From Frankia sp. AgB1.9 (GTDB lineage: Bacteria > Actinomycetota > Actinomycetes > Frankiales > Frankiaceae): a DNA stretch of 64,000 nucleotides. The notes beneath the pieces were generated by a model. It saw only the letters and a program-made list of their open reading frames with translations, searched no databases and was not told the DNA's origin. Both the position numbers and the translations under genes were made by a program. Location: positions 23,197 to 87,196 of the forward strand of contig NZ_JADWYX010000021.1 of NCBI RefSeq assembly GCF_016786355.1. The letters run 5' to 3'. Below are positions 35,922-45,190 of the stretch, piece by piece. The stretch's first letter is position 1; every line of letters begins with the position of its first letter.

Positions 35922-38540
35922 TCAGGCCCCCGCGCGCTCGCCGTCGCCTGCGTGGGCAGCGCCAAGTTCGACCGGGTGGGGGGTGCCGTTCGGCGGGCGG
36001 ACCAGCCTCCAGATGATCTCCATGAGGATCGCGGCCACGGCCGAGATCGCGAGGGCGGTCAGCGGGCCGCTGGTGCCGACCAGGGACAGCTCGAAGAACG
36101 TCTGCAGGAACGGGACGACCAGGACGAGCGCGAACAGGCCCGCCATGGCGGCGACCAACAGGACCCGCCACCACGTGTACGGCCGGGCGATCATCGCGAG
36201 GGCCCACAGCGAGACGCAGAACAGCGTGAGCGTCGCCAGCGACGTCTCGGCGCGCAGGTCGTTGTCGTAGAAGACGTTGCGGGCCAGGAAGTAGACGAGG
36301 ACTGTCGCGATCCCCGCCAGCGCGCCGGCCGGGACCGCGAACCGCAGCACCCGGCCGACGAACCCGGGCCGGGCCCGGTCGTGGCTGGGCGCCAGCGCCA
36401 GGAAGAACGACGGGATGCCGATGGTCAGCGAGCTGATCAGGGTCAGGTGGCGTGGCAGGAACGGGTAGGGCACCTGGGCGGCGACCACCACGATCGCCAG
36501 CAGCACCGAGTAGACCGTCTTGGTCAGGAAGATGTTCGCGACCCGCTCGATGTTGCCGATCACCCGGCGGCCCTCGGCGACGACCGAGGGCAGCGCGGCG
36601 AAGCTGTTGTCCAGCAGGACGATCTGGGCGACGGCCCGGGTGGCGGGGCTGCCGGAGCCCATCGCGACGCCGATGTCGGCGTCCTTGAGGGCGAGCACGT
36701 CGTTGACGCCGTCGCCGGTCATCGCGACCGTCTCACCGCGGGCCTGCAGCGCCCCGACGATCTCCCGTTTCTGGTGCGGGGTCACCCTGCCGAAGATCGT
36801 GTGGGTCTCCAGCTGCTCGCCGAGCTCGGCGCGGTCCGCCGGCAGCGAGCGGGCGTCGACGGGGTCGTCGGCTCCGGACAGGCCCAGCTCGCGGGCGACG
36901 GCGCCGACCGACAGCGCGTTGTCACCGGAGATGACCTTGGTGGCGATGCGCTGGTCGGCGAAGTAGCGCAGCGTGTCGGAGGCGTCGGCGCGCAGCCGTT
37001 GCGCGATCACGACGAGCGCGACCGGCTCGACCGCACCGGCGAGGCCGCCGGCCGCGGAACCGGTGCCGCCGCCGTTCGCGGTGAGCGCTTCCGCCAGCGG
37101 GCGGTCCGAGCGGGCGAGCAGCAGCACGCGAAGGCCCCGCTCGCCGTACCCGTCGACCGTCGCGAGCGCAGGGTGGCCGGTGGCCAGCAGCACGTCCGGC
37201 GCGCCCAGCAGCCAGGTCGACTCGGTGCCGTCCGGCTCGATGAAGGCAGCGCCGGACCACTTGCGGGCCGAGGAGAACGGCGCCGCGTCGACCGGGCGCC
37301 AGCCGTCCGGCGCCGGGTACGCGTCGATGATCGCCTGCAGGCTGGCGTTCGGGCGCCGGTCCGCCGCGCCGAGCGCCCCGAGCACCGCGGCCACCCGGCC
37401 GTCCGGCGCGGTCGGCTCGTCGCCGGTCGCTGGGCTTGTACCGGCCGCCGCGTCGTGGTCGGCGGCCTGGTCCAGCGCTCGGACCTCCAGGACGTCCATG
37501 GCCGGCTCGGTGAGCGTGCCGGTCTTGTCCAGGCAGACGACGCTGACCCGGGCCAGGCCCTCGATCGCCGGCAGCTCCTGGACCAGGCAGTTGCGCGCGC
37601 CGAGGCGCACCACCCCGGCCGCGAATGCCAGCGAGGTCAGCAGCACCAGGCCCTCGGGCACCATGCTGACCAGCCCGGCGACCATCCGCCGGATCGCCTC
37701 CGGCAGGTCGTTCTGGTCGACCACCAGCTGGCTGATCACCAGCGCGATCCCGGCCGGGATGATCAGGTAGGTGACGATCCGCAGGATCCGGTTGACGCCG
37801 TTGCGCAGCTCCGAGTTCACCAGGGTGAACCTGGTCGCCTCGGCCGCGAGCCGGGCGGCGTAGGCGTCGGCACCGACCTTCGTCGCGACGAACGCCCCGG
37901 AGCCGGCGACGACGAAGCTGCCGGACATGACCTCCTCGCCCGGCTGCTTGAGCACCGGGTCGGCCTCGCCGGTGAGCAGCGACTCGTCGACCTCCAGCCC
38001 GTCGGCCTCGGTGACCGTCCCGTCGACGACGATCTTCTCGCCGGGACCGGTCTCGATGACGTCGTGCAGCACGATCTCGCCCGGGCGCACGGCCACCGCG
38101 ACGCCGTCCCGGCGCACGGTCGGCTCGGCCTCGCCGATGACGGCGAGCCGGTCCAGCGTCTGCTTGGCCCGCAGCTCCTGGATGATGCCGATCACCGAGT
38201 TCGCCACGATCACCGCGCCGAACAGTCCGTCCTGGATCGGCCCGACCACGCAGATCAGCGCGAACAGCACCCCGATGATCAGGTTGATCCGGGTGAAGAC
38301 GTTGGCCGCGAGGATCTCCCGGACGGTGCGGCTCGTCCGCGCCGGCACGTCGTTGACCTGGCCGGCCGCCACCCGGCTCGCCACCTCGGCCGCCGTGAGG
38401 CCGCGCGCGGGGTCCGCCGGCCAGCCGGTCGCGCCGACGATCGTGAGGCTCACGCCGTCGCCGGGCTGGACGCTGGAGCGCTCGGGGCCGTCAGGTTCCG
38501 TCGGGCCGGTGGACGGGTCAGGGTCGACCCGCTGCTCCAT
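35922..38540 (-). CDS. CtpE-like cation-transporting P-type ATPase
   Basis: This 872-residue membrane pump has the phosphorylation site DKTGTLT near residue 338, the actuator TGEADPV motif, the hinge MTGDGVNDVLALKDADIG and about ten membrane helices. SMVPEGLVLLTSLAFAAGV in the fourth helix and CLVQELPAIEGLA match mycobacterial CtpE, a calcium-uptake ATPase, rather than a heavy-metal pump; no N-terminal CxxC domain is present. The ATG at 38540 follows GAGGGGG. It reads in the same direction as the hydrogenase operon, 70 bp upstream, so read-through is possible. Ion specificity is inferred. Confidence 0.87.
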   Translation of the reverse strand: MEQRVDPDPSTGPTEPDGPERSSVQPGDGVSLTIVGATGWPADPARGLTAAEVASRVAAGQVNDVPARTSRTVREILAANVFTRINLIIGVLFALICVVGPIQDGLFGAVIVANSVIGIIQELRAKQTLDRLAVIGEAEPTVRRDGVAVAVRPGEIVLHDVIETGPGEKIVVDGTVTEADGLEVDESLLTGEADPVLKQPGEEVMSGSFVVAGSGAFVATKVGADAYAARLAAEATRFTLVNSELRNGVNRILRIVTYLIIPAGIALVISQLVVDQNDLPEAIRRMVAGLVSMVPEGLVLLTSLAFAAGVVRLGARNCLVQELPAIEGLARVSVVCLDKTGTLTEPAMDVLEVRALDQAADHDAAAGTSPATGDEPTAPDGRVAAVLGALGAADRRPNASLQAIIDAYPAPDGWRPVDAAPFSSARKWSGAAFIEPDGTESTWLLGAPDVLLATGHPALATVDGYGERGLRVLLLARSDRPLAEALTANGGGTGSAAGGLAGAVEPVALVVIAQRLRADASDTLRYFADQRIATKVISGDNALSVGAVARELGLSGADDPVDARSLPADRAELGEQLETHTIFGRVTPHQKREIVGALQARGETVAMTGDGVNDVLALKDADIGVAMGSGSPATRAVAQIVLLDNSFAALPSVVAEGRRVIGNIERVANIFLTKTVYSVLLAIVVVAAQVPYPFLPRHLTLISSLTIGIPSFFLALAPSHDRARPGFVGRVLRFAVPAGALAGIATVLVYFLARNVFYDNDLRAETSLATLTLFCVSLWALAMIARPYTWWRVLLVAAMAGLFALVLVVPFLQTFFELSLVGTSGPLTALAISAVAAILMEIIWRLVRPPNGTPHPVELGAAHAGDGERAGA

Positions 38541-38800
38541 GTGTCCCCCTCGGGGCTCAGGCTTTCGCCGCGCGGTGCGGTCACGATCCGTGATCCGCCC
38601 GCCTGCCCGCCGGCCGATCCGGGCGTTCTCCCGTGGCGGCCCGGGGAACCCGTCCTCATGCCGGCGCCGGTGCCGACGTCACCAACCGTATGCGAGCAGT
38701 TCGACCGGTTGGCAACGCGTGGCTGTCGGCTGGGCGCAGGATCATCACGCGAGCGCCTCTCACGACCTCGACCGGCCCGGCGGGGAGGCACGATGGGTCT

Positions 38801-39880
38801 ATGCATCCCGAGGCACCGGCGCTGACCTACCGCGTCAAGCCGTTCGGGCGCTCGGCGCCGCTGTCCCGGCCGCCGGACGTCGCGGTGGTCAGCGACCCGG
38901 CCGCCGGGGTCGCGGCACTGCGCGCGGCCGTCGCCGCCGGCCGGGTGGCGGTCCTCACGGGCGCCGGGATCTCCACCGAGTCAGGCATCCCGGACTACCG
39001 GGGCCCGAGCGGGGCACCGCGACGCAACCACACCCCGATGACCTACCAGCAGTTCACCGGCGACCCGGAGTTCCGCCGGCGGTACTGGGCCCGCAGCCAC
39101 GCCGGCTGGCGGCACATCGCGGCCGCCCCGCCGAACGCCGGGCACCGGGCCGTCGCCGCGCTCGAACGGGCCGGGCTGCTCGCCGGGATCGTCACGCAGA
39201 ACGTCGACGGCCTGCACCAGGCCGGCGGCGCGCGCGACGTCATCGAGCTGCACGGCAACCTCGCCCGGGTGCTGTGCTCCGACTGCGGCGACGTCACCGC
39301 CCGCGTCGAGCTGGCGGCCCGGCTGGCGGCGGCGAACCCGACCTTCCGCGCGGACGTCGTCGACTCCGGTGTCTCCGGCGCGGAGGAGCCGGCCACGGCC
39401 GACGAGCCGGTGCTGGCCGACGAGCCGGTGCCGTTCGGCGAGTCGGTGCCTGACGGCCGGTCTGACCCTGACGTCCGGGTCAATCCGGACGGCCGGGTCA
39501 ACCCGGGCGGCCGGGTGAACCCTGACGGCGACGCCGTGCTGGCCGAGGCGCAGATCAGCCGGTTCGTCATGGTCGGCTGCCTACGCTGCGGTGGCCGGCT
39601 GGAGCCCGACGTCGTCTTCTTCGGCGCGACCGTGCCCCGTGGCCGGGTCGACGCGGCGATGGACGTCGTGGCGGACTCCCGCCTGCTGCTCGTCCTCGGG
39701 TCCTCGCTGACCGTGATGTCGGGCTATCGGTTCGTCCTGCGCGCCGGCCAGCTCGGCGTCCCGGTCGCGATCGTCAACCAGGGCCCGACCCGGGCCGATG
39801 CCCGCGCCGACCTGATCGTCGACGCGCCGCTCGGCGAGATCCTGCCGGCGTTGGCCGCCCGCCTGGCCCCGGAAGCCTGA
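38801..39880 (+). CDS. Sir2 family NAD-dependent protein deacylase
   Basis: The 359-residue enzyme has the sirtuin NAD site GAGISTESGIPDYRG, the TQNVDGLHQ motif and the catalytic His in ELHGN. It should remove acyl groups from protein lysines. The zinc Cys pairs are LCSDCG and CLRCGG, but between them lies an extra ~55-residue low-complexity insert. The insert has repeats (DEPVLADEPVP, then three VNPDGR-type units). Sequence after the second pair is normal (DVVFFGATVP, LVLGSSLTV). The ATG at 38801 is chosen as the start near the conserved region; GGGGAGG lies 13 bases upstream. Confidence 0.87.
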   Translation: MHPEAPALTYRVKPFGRSAPLSRPPDVAVVSDPAAGVAALRAAVAAGRVAVLTGAGISTESGIPDYRGPSGAPRRNHTPMTYQQFTGDPEFRRRYWARSHAGWRHIAAAPPNAGHRAVAALERAGLLAGIVTQNVDGLHQAGGARDVIELHGNLARVLCSDCGDVTARVELAARLAAANPTFRADVVDSGVSGAEEPATADEPVLADEPVPFGESVPDGRSDPDVRVNPDGRVNPGGRVNPDGDAVLAEAQISRFVMVGCLRCGGRLEPDVVFFGATVPRGRVDAAMDVVADSRLLLVLGSSLTVMSGYRFVLRAGQLGVPVAIVNQGPTRADARADLIVDAPLGEILPALAARLAPEA

Positions 39881-39974
39881 CGAGCCCGGCTCTGCCTGCC
39901 TGGCCCGGCCCTGACTGGCCCGGGTCGCCCAGTCCTGACTGGCCCGGCCGGCCGCCCGGCGGCGCTCTGCCAGG

Positions 39975-40571
39975 ATGGGGACCGTGGGCAGCCAGGAACC
40001 GGTGACGAAGCGGGCCGACGTGACGTTCCGCGCCGCGACCCTTGACGACATCCCGGAGCTGCTGGCCCTGGTGACGTCGGCCTACCGCGGCGAGTCGAGC
40101 CGGGCCGGGTGGACGACCGAGGCGGACCTGCTGGACGGCCAGCGCACCGACCCCGACGCGATCGCGGACATCGTCACCGGCACGGGCGGACTCATTCTGG
40201 TCGCCACGCGGACCGACGACGGCGCGAGCGCCGCCGACGCCGGGCCGGCGGGCCGGATTCTCGCCTGCTGCCAGCTGGAGCGGCACGGGACGGCCGGCTA
40301 CTTCGGCATGTTCGCCGTGGTCCCCACCCTGCAGGCCGCCGGCCTGGGCTCGGCGGTGCTCGCCGAGGCCGAGCGGTACGCCCGGGAGGTGTGGGGCGCC
40401 GACCGGATGGAGATGCAGGTCATCGCCCAGCGGGCCGACCTGATCGCCTGGTACGTCCGCCGCGGCTACCGGCCGACCGGGGACGCCAAGCCCTTCCCGT
40501 ACGGCGACGAGCGCTTCGGCCTGCCCAGGCGCCCCGACCTCGCCTTCACCGTGCTGGCCAAGCCGCTGTAG
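39975..40571 (+). CDS. GNAT family N-acetyltransferase
   Basis: The 198-residue protein begins with the GNAT start FRAATLDDIPELLALVTSAY. It has the acetyl-CoA-binding region FGMFAVVPTLQAAGLGSAVLA followed by AEAERYAREVWG, and ends with YVRRGYRPTGD. The substrate is unknown. The ATG at 39975 is close to an AGG; a GTG three codons later is possible. The 90 bp upstream contain repeated CTGACTGGCCCGG units. Confidence 0.82.
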   Translation: MGTVGSQEPVTKRADVTFRAATLDDIPELLALVTSAYRGESSRAGWTTEADLLDGQRTDPDAIADIVTGTGGLILVATRTDDGASAADAGPAGRILACCQLERHGTAGYFGMFAVVPTLQAAGLGSAVLAEAERYAREVWGADRMEMQVIAQRADLIAWYVRRGYRPTGDAKPFPYGDERFGLPRRPDLAFTVLAKPL

Positions 40572-40660
40572 CTCACGGGGGTTCGGGTCAGCTCACGAGG
40601 TGCGGGTCGCCCGCGTAGACGTGCTGACCGGAGCTGGCCCTCACGGGCTAAGATCTGGTT

Positions 40661-40673
40661 CTACGTGACGTAG
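40661..40673. promoter_or_regulatory. Short palindrome upstream of a membrane-protein gene
   Basis: CTACGT-G-ACGTAG is a perfect 6+6 inverted repeat 15 bp upstream of the next start codon. It could be an operator overlapping the promoter or leader. Confidence 0.35.
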
Positions 40674-40688
40674 TAGGGCAGGGGCGGC

Positions 40689-41042
40689 ATGGTCAGGATC
40701 ATTGCGATCGCGGTGGCGGTGGTAACGCTGCTGCTCGCCGCCTGGGTGTTCTTCCTCGCCTGGCGGAACCGGCCGATCGGGCGGCGGGTGCTCTACGGTG
40801 TCGCCGTCGCGGAGGCGCTGCTGCTCGCGCAGGTGGTCGGGGCGATCGTGCTGGTCGCGCGCGGTGAGCACGCGGCCGAGCCGTTGACCTTCACGATGTA
40901 CCTGATCGCGTCGACCGTGGCGCTGCCGGCCGGCACCTGGTGGGCGCTGGGGGAGCGGTCCCGGTCCGGGACGTCGGTGCTCGGGGTCGCGGCCGTGGTC
41001 GCGGCGGTGCTGGTGCAACGCCTGCACCAGACCTGGTCGTGA
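40689..41042 (+). CDS. Small four-helix membrane protein
   Basis: The 117-residue protein is almost entirely hydrophobic, with four likely membrane helices (residues about 3-24, 35-57, 66-85, 94-111). It ends in a short charged tail. The ATG follows AGGGGCGG. Its TGA overlaps a GTG that is in frame with the next membrane-protein gene, so the two probably form an operon. No function is recognised. Confidence 0.72.
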   Translation: MVRIIAIAVAVVTLLLAAWVFFLAWRNRPIGRRVLYGVAVAEALLLAQVVGAIVLVARGEHAAEPLTFTMYLIASTVALPAGTWWALGERSRSGTSVLGVAAVVAAVLVQRLHQTWS

Positions 41043-41209
41043 CGCCCGGGAACGCCGGCGAGGCCCCACGCACCGAGCCTGCCGGATCGGACGCTGTGCT
41101 GACTGGGTCGGACGCTGTGCTGGCTGGACGTGACAACGTGCCGGCTCGACGTGACAACGAGCGGGTCGCCGGCGAGCGGGCCGCCCGACCTGCGGGAAGG
41201 ACGACCGCG

Positions 41210-41821
41210 ATGACGACCGAGACGGCGCCGCCCGAGTCCGAGTCGGCGCCAGCCGAGGCCGAGACGGCGCCAGCCGAGACCGAGGCGGCGGCCACGGCCG
41301 GGCCACGTGACGACGATGCCCGCGACCGCCCGGCCGGTGCCGGAGCGCGGCCCGCCGGGGTCGCGGGGCCGGAGGGGGACGCCGGGCCGGCCGCCGTGGC
41401 CGAGCCTGTCGCCACGGCGCCTCGGGTCCGGGGCCCCGGGCGGACGCTGGTCGCGGTCTACGCGGTGTTCGCGGTCGCGGCGACGTCGCGGGCGGTGGTG
41501 CAGATCATCACGAAGTTCCACGAGGCGCCGGTCGCGTACCTGCTGTCGGCGCTCGCGGGCGTGATCTACATCCTGGCGACGGTCGGGCTCAGCCGGCCGT
41601 CGGCGCTCGGCCGCCGGGTCGCGACGGGTGCCTGCGCCGCGGAGCTCACCGGCGTGCTCACCGTCGGCACGCTCAGCGTCGTAGACCGAGGCCTGTTCCC
41701 GGACGCGGCGGTCTGGTCCGGTTACGGCGCGGGCTACGTCTTCCTGCCGCTGGTCCTGCCGGTGCTGGGCCTGTGGTGGCTGCGCCGCTCGGCCCGCGGG
41801 AGCGCCGAGCCGGTCGCCTAG
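41210..41821 (+). CDS. Membrane protein with acidic Ala/Pro/Glu-rich N-terminus
   Basis: The 203-residue protein has an N-terminal cytosolic arm made of repeated ESAPAEAETAPAE-type units. About four membrane helices (VAVYAVFAVAATSRAV, AYLLSALAGVIYILATVGLS and later segments) follow, then an Arg-rich end. The ATG at 41210 follows GGGAAGGA; a GTG at 41039 overlapping the upstream stop would add 57 low-complexity residues. Similar membrane genes sit near FAH-family genes in other actinobacteria as recalled. Function is unknown. Confidence 0.7.
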   Translation: MTTETAPPESESAPAEAETAPAETEAAATAGPRDDDARDRPAGAGARPAGVAGPEGDAGPAAVAEPVATAPRVRGPGRTLVAVYAVFAVAATSRAVVQIITKFHEAPVAYLLSALAGVIYILATVGLSRPSALGRRVATGACAAELTGVLTVGTLSVVDRGLFPDAAVWSGYGAGYVFLPLVLPVLGLWWLRRSARGSAEPVA

Positions 41822-41863
41822 CGCCGCCTCCGACAACGTCTGCCCGCTCCGAACCGCGGACAT

Positions 41864-41932
41864 GATCGCCGTTCTGGCCCTCGAATGGTTGCGAGAAGAC
41901 CCGAATCACGGCCACTTGAGGCGAAGACGGCG
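41864..41932. repeat. Dispersed imperfect palindrome, copy 3 (degenerate)
   Basis: The left arm GATCGCCGTTCTGGCCCTCG matches the other copies well. The right arm (CCACTTGAGGCGAAGACGGCG) is diverged but still pairs partially. It lies between the membrane-protein operon and the FAH gene. Confidence 0.5.
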
Positions 41933-42049
41933 CTCGCTCCGCAGGGTCGACCTGCGCGGTCGCGGCACCGACGGTTCGGCCACCTGGAACGCATAGGCTC
42001 CCCGATCGGCGCCGGGACCGAGCGAACTAGCGAGGACTGAGAGGTCGCG

Positions 42050-42931
42050 ATGCGGATCGTGGGGTTCAGGGACGGCAAGCGGACAATCGTCGGACCGCTG
42101 GTCGACGGAACCGACGGCCCGGCCGTGGTGCCGCTCGCCCCGGTCGAGGACTTCTACGCCGACCTGCCGGCCTGGAAGGCCCGCGCCGGGCAGACGCTGG
42201 GCGACCAGGCGGACGCCAGGCCGGTGGCCGCGCTGACGCTCGCGCCACCGATCCCGCCGGCCGCGCGGGTGCTGTGCGTCGGGCTGAACTACCGGGCGCA
42301 CGCCGCCGAGACCGGCATCGAGCCGCCCAGGTATCCGAACCTGTTCGGTCGGTGGACCGTGTCGCTCACGGTCGACGGCACCCCGGCACCGGTGCCGGCG
42401 GGTGAGCGCGGGCTCGACTGGGAGGGTGAGCTCGGCGTGGTCGTCGGCGTCAGCCTCGCCGACGTCGACGAGGTCGAGGCGCTCGCCGGCGTGTTCGGCT
42501 ACGCCGCGTTCAACGACCTGTCGGCCCGGCGCTCCCAGGGCCGGTCCCCGCTGTGGACGGTTGGCAAGAACGCGGACTACTCGGGCCCGCTCGGCCCCGT
42601 CGTCACCGCCGACGAGGTCGGCGACCCGGCGGACGGTCTGCGGGTGCGGACCACGATCCGCACCCGCGCGGACGACGGCTCGACGGTCGAGGAGGTCGTC
42701 CAGGACGGCGACACCCGCGACATGATCTTCACGGTCGGCCAGGTGCTGGCCTACCTCAGCAGGACGCTCACGCTGCACCCCGGCGACCTGTTGGTGACCG
42801 GCACACCGGCGGGGGTCGGCTACAGCCGCACGCCGCCGCGCTACCTGGTGCCCGGCGACTGGGTGCGGGTCGACATCGACCGCGTGGGCAGCGTCGCCAC
42901 CCCGATCGTCGACGCGGCCGGCCGCGGCTGA
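42050..42931 (+). CDS. Fumarylacetoacetate hydrolase (FAH) family protein
   Basis: The 293-residue enzyme belongs to the FAH superfamily of metal-dependent C-C hydrolases, isomerases and decarboxylases. The fold signature VLCVGLNYRAHAAETG is present, the metal-binding Glu residues lie in DWEGELGVVVGV, and FNDLSARRSQG leads into the lid and metal region. Near the end, LLVTGTPAGVGYSRTPPRYL is typical. The ATG follows GAGAGG. The exact substrate (oxaloacetate, acylpyruvate or an aromatic-degradation intermediate) cannot be told from sequence. Confidence 0.87.
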   Translation: MRIVGFRDGKRTIVGPLVDGTDGPAVVPLAPVEDFYADLPAWKARAGQTLGDQADARPVAALTLAPPIPPAARVLCVGLNYRAHAAETGIEPPRYPNLFGRWTVSLTVDGTPAPVPAGERGLDWEGELGVVVGVSLADVDEVEALAGVFGYAAFNDLSARRSQGRSPLWTVGKNADYSGPLGPVVTADEVGDPADGLRVRTTIRTRADDGSTVEEVVQDGDTRDMIFTVGQVLAYLSRTLTLHPGDLLVTGTPAGVGYSRTPPRYLVPGDWVRVDIDRVGSVATPIVDAAGRG

Positions 42932-42959
42932 CAGGTCGCGGCCCGGGCCAGCGGGCCGG

Positions 42960-43994
42960 TCACCGGCGGCGACGTTCGGTGACCAGGCGACGCTGGTCTG
43001 CCGCCGCGATCAGGCCGAGCATGGCGAGGCCGCCGATGAAGGCGGCGACCCCGACATCGGACCCGATCCAGCCGGTCGCGCCCGTGCCGTCGGCCGGCCT
43101 GGTCGACGGGTCGAGTCGCGCGTCGGCGCCGCCTCCGGGTCCTGTCCCGAGCGTGCCCTTGGGGACCGCTGCCGCCACGACGGTGGTCCCGGTGCCGAGC
43201 GCGCCGCCGCCGGCGTCGACCCCGCCCCGCGGCACCGGGGTCAGCCGGACGCAGGCCGCCGGGTCGGTCGCCTCCTCGGGTAGGGCCGGGTCGAGGTCGC
43301 TGCGGGCCGCGCCGTCGTACCGGCCGTCGTGGTTGTAGTCGACGCCGTGCAGCTCCAGCACGCCCTCGCCGGCCCGCAGATCGTCGGCGACGTGCTGGCT
43401 GACGGAGAGCGTGCGCTGGTAGCGGGCGTGACCGACGGGGAACCGGTTCAGCGCCAGCTCGCTGGCCGGGCTGGTGTCGCCGGTGGTCGTCAGCGCGACG
43501 GCCGCCGGCCCGTGGTAGGGCAGCGCGTCCGTGGTGCGCAGGTGGCCGTCGACGCCTCGACCGGCCAGGCCGGCCGGCGGGCAGGTGAAGCGCCCACCGA
43601 TGTGCAGGTGGGCCGGGTGCGGAAGGCCGGGAGCCAGGCCGCTCGGCGTGATCGTGATCGCCAGCTGGGTGCCGCGCAGCACGGCACGGGCCGAGCCGGA
43701 GACGCCGGAGCCGTTCTGTGGGCCGAGCTCCCCGATGAGCGTCACCTCCTCGACGGCCGTCGGGGTCGAAGGCGTGGCGGCGCGAGCCCCGGGGGCGCCG
43801 ACGGCTGGGTTCGAGGGCATGGCGGTCCGGGTGGCCGGGGTGCGGTCCCCGGCTGCCGTGGCGGTGGTGGCCGTCGTCATGGCCAGCCCGAGACCCAGCC
43901 CGAGGCCGGCCGCCAGGCCGACGCCGACGGTGCGGGTCGCTGTCGCCGGCCGCGAGCCGGCCCGTCGGCCACGGATGGGCGTCGGCGCGCGCAT
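42960..43994 (-). CDS. Secreted CHRD-domain protein with C-terminal anchor
   Basis: The 344-residue protein has an N-terminal signal peptide (Arg-rich start, then VGVGLAAGLGLGLGLA). A CHRD-like beta domain follows, with LAPGLPHPAHLHIGGRFTCP and later YQRTLSVSQHVADDL and VLELHGVDYNHDGRYDG. The last is an EF-hand-like Asp-rich loop that may bind calcium. The C-terminus has one membrane helix (VAAFIGGLAMLGLIAA) and an Arg-rich tail, so the domain is displayed outside the cell. The ATG follows GGAGAGGGGA. Function is unknown. Confidence 0.82.
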   Translation of the reverse strand: MRAPTPIRGRRAGSRPATATRTVGVGLAAGLGLGLGLAMTTATTATAAGDRTPATRTAMPSNPAVGAPGARAATPSTPTAVEEVTLIGELGPQNGSGVSGSARAVLRGTQLAITITPSGLAPGLPHPAHLHIGGRFTCPPAGLAGRGVDGHLRTTDALPYHGPAAVALTTTGDTSPASELALNRFPVGHARYQRTLSVSQHVADDLRAGEGVLELHGVDYNHDGRYDGAARSDLDPALPEEATDPAACVRLTPVPRGGVDAGGGALGTGTTVVAAAVPKGTLGTGPGGGADARLDPSTRPADGTGATGWIGSDVGVAAFIGGLAMLGLIAAADQRRLVTERRRR

Positions 43995-44783
43995 CGGTTC
44001 CCCTCTCCGCTTTTGGTACCGCGGCCGTATTGGCGTGGTCGCGGAAGGTAAGTAGCCGCATCGAACGGCTGGCGCCGGGGGAGCGTCAACCGGGGGCGCG
44101 GCGCTCACCCGGGCGGGGTGGCGGGGCTCAGGCAGCGGACTGGCGCGTGGAGGACCGGGCAAATGGGGCTCCGCGCGAGGGCCGCTGGCGTGCGGCGGCG
44201 GCCGTGCTGCCAGTTCGGTCGCTCGGTCGTTCGGCGGCTGCGTGGCTGGGTCGGCGGCTCGCCAGTTGGGTCGTTCGGCGGCTGTGTGGCTGGGTCGGCC
44301 TGCTCTGTTGTCCACGGTGTTGATGGCCTCGCGCCGACATAGGTGATCGTTGCTGATTCGGTGGCCTACCGACGGGGGAGGACGCCCCAGCGGGCTGAGC
44401 GCCGGCCGTCGGGCCACTGGCCTCAAAAGGCAGGCCCTTGTTCCCAAGAATGCTTGTCAGGCATCCGGAACGGCCGAAACCAGGAACCTGGAGACGGGCC
44501 TCCCACAGAAGTCTCTGGAGTTCTGGGCGGGCGCACATGGACGGACATATGGACCCGTTGACGTGCCTGATTGTGGCGCGTTGCCGAGTGTGCTGGGAAA
44601 ATGGCCGCGGGGCTCTTCATGCCCGGATGTCCGGACGCTCCCTGATCGTTTTTTCGCTGAGCCGCGCCGCGGGTTAGTCTGCGTCTCGCAGTCATTCCGA
44701 AGTCGTATTCCGCGCTGGTGGCCGAAGGTCTGTGGGGGAAGCCCACACCGACCGGCGGGCAACGAGCGGATGAGGGGGATCGA
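43995..44783. other. Long intergenic region with a 29-bp direct repeat
   Basis: About 790 bp between divergent genes with no credible coding sequence. Bases 44226-44254 and 44270-44298 are 29-bp direct repeats differing at one position. The 44330-44760 part is lower in GC and probably holds the promoter and leader of the Trp-rich secreted protein. Confidence 0.45.
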
Positions 44784-45077
44784 ATGAAGAAGTCGATGGG
44801 CCGCCGGGTCGCCGCTGTCGCCGTCACCGGAGCTATCGCCGTCGCGGTTGGCATCGGCCCGGCGGCAGCCGCGCAGGCCTGCGACTGGGGCGACAAGGGC
44901 AAGGACAGCGGCTGGAACTGGGGTGACAAGGACCGTAAGGACGGCTGGGGCAAGGACGGGTGGGGCAAGGACCGTAAGGACGGCTGGGGCAAGGACGGGT
45001 GGGGCAAGGACGGCAAGGACGGCTGGGGCAAGGACGGGTGGGGCAAGGACGGTAAGGACGGCGGCTGGAACTGGTAG
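44784..45077 (+). CDS. Secreted low-complexity Trp/Lys/Gly/Asp repeat protein
   Basis: The 97-residue protein has a clear signal peptide (MKKSMGRRVAAVAVTGAIAV, then GPAAAAQA). A mature part of about 65 residues follows, built from Lys, Asp, Gly and Trp. After CDWGDKGKDSGWNWGDK it repeats a 13-residue unit KDGWGKDGWGKDR three times and ends GGWNW. It contains a single Cys. The ATG follows GAGGGGG. The repeat could bind surfaces, polysaccharide or metal; nothing recognised matches it. A terminator follows, so it is its own transcription unit. Confidence 0.75.
   Translation: MKKSMGRRVAAVAVTGAIAVAVGIGPAAAAQACDWGDKGKDSGWNWGDKDRKDGWGKDGWGKDRKDGWGKDGWGKDGKDGWGKDGWGKDGKDGGWNW
44931..45068 (+). repeat. 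39-bp coding tandem repeat
   Basis: Three near-identical 39-bp units start at 44931, 44970 and 45009, with a partial fourth from 45048. They encode the 13-residue Trp/Lys repeat and preserve frame. Confidence 0.85.
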
Positions 45078-45155
45078 TCACCGCATGACCTGAGGGTTCG
45101 GCCCGTCCTCCAAAGAACGGGCCGGCCCGGACGGCTTAGGCCACCCCATGGGCCG

Positions 45156-45190
45156 GGGCGGCGCACCCATTCAGGGCGCGCCGCCCTTTT
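45156..45190 (+). terminator. Intrinsic terminator after the Trp-rich protein gene
   Basis: GGGCGGCGC pairs with GCGCCGCCC over a 13-nt loop and is followed directly by TTTT. A smaller hairpin (45099-45124, CGGCCCGT with ACGGGCCG) lies before it. Confidence 0.65.

Noticed and set aside
35850-38825. Open frame of 991 codons on the plus strand
   Set aside because: It is the antisense shadow of the P-type ATPase, whose motifs are unmistakable on the other strand.
44931-45068. Possible CRISPR-like direct repeats
   Set aside because: The 39-bp units are directly adjacent with no unique spacers and encode a repeated peptide in frame.
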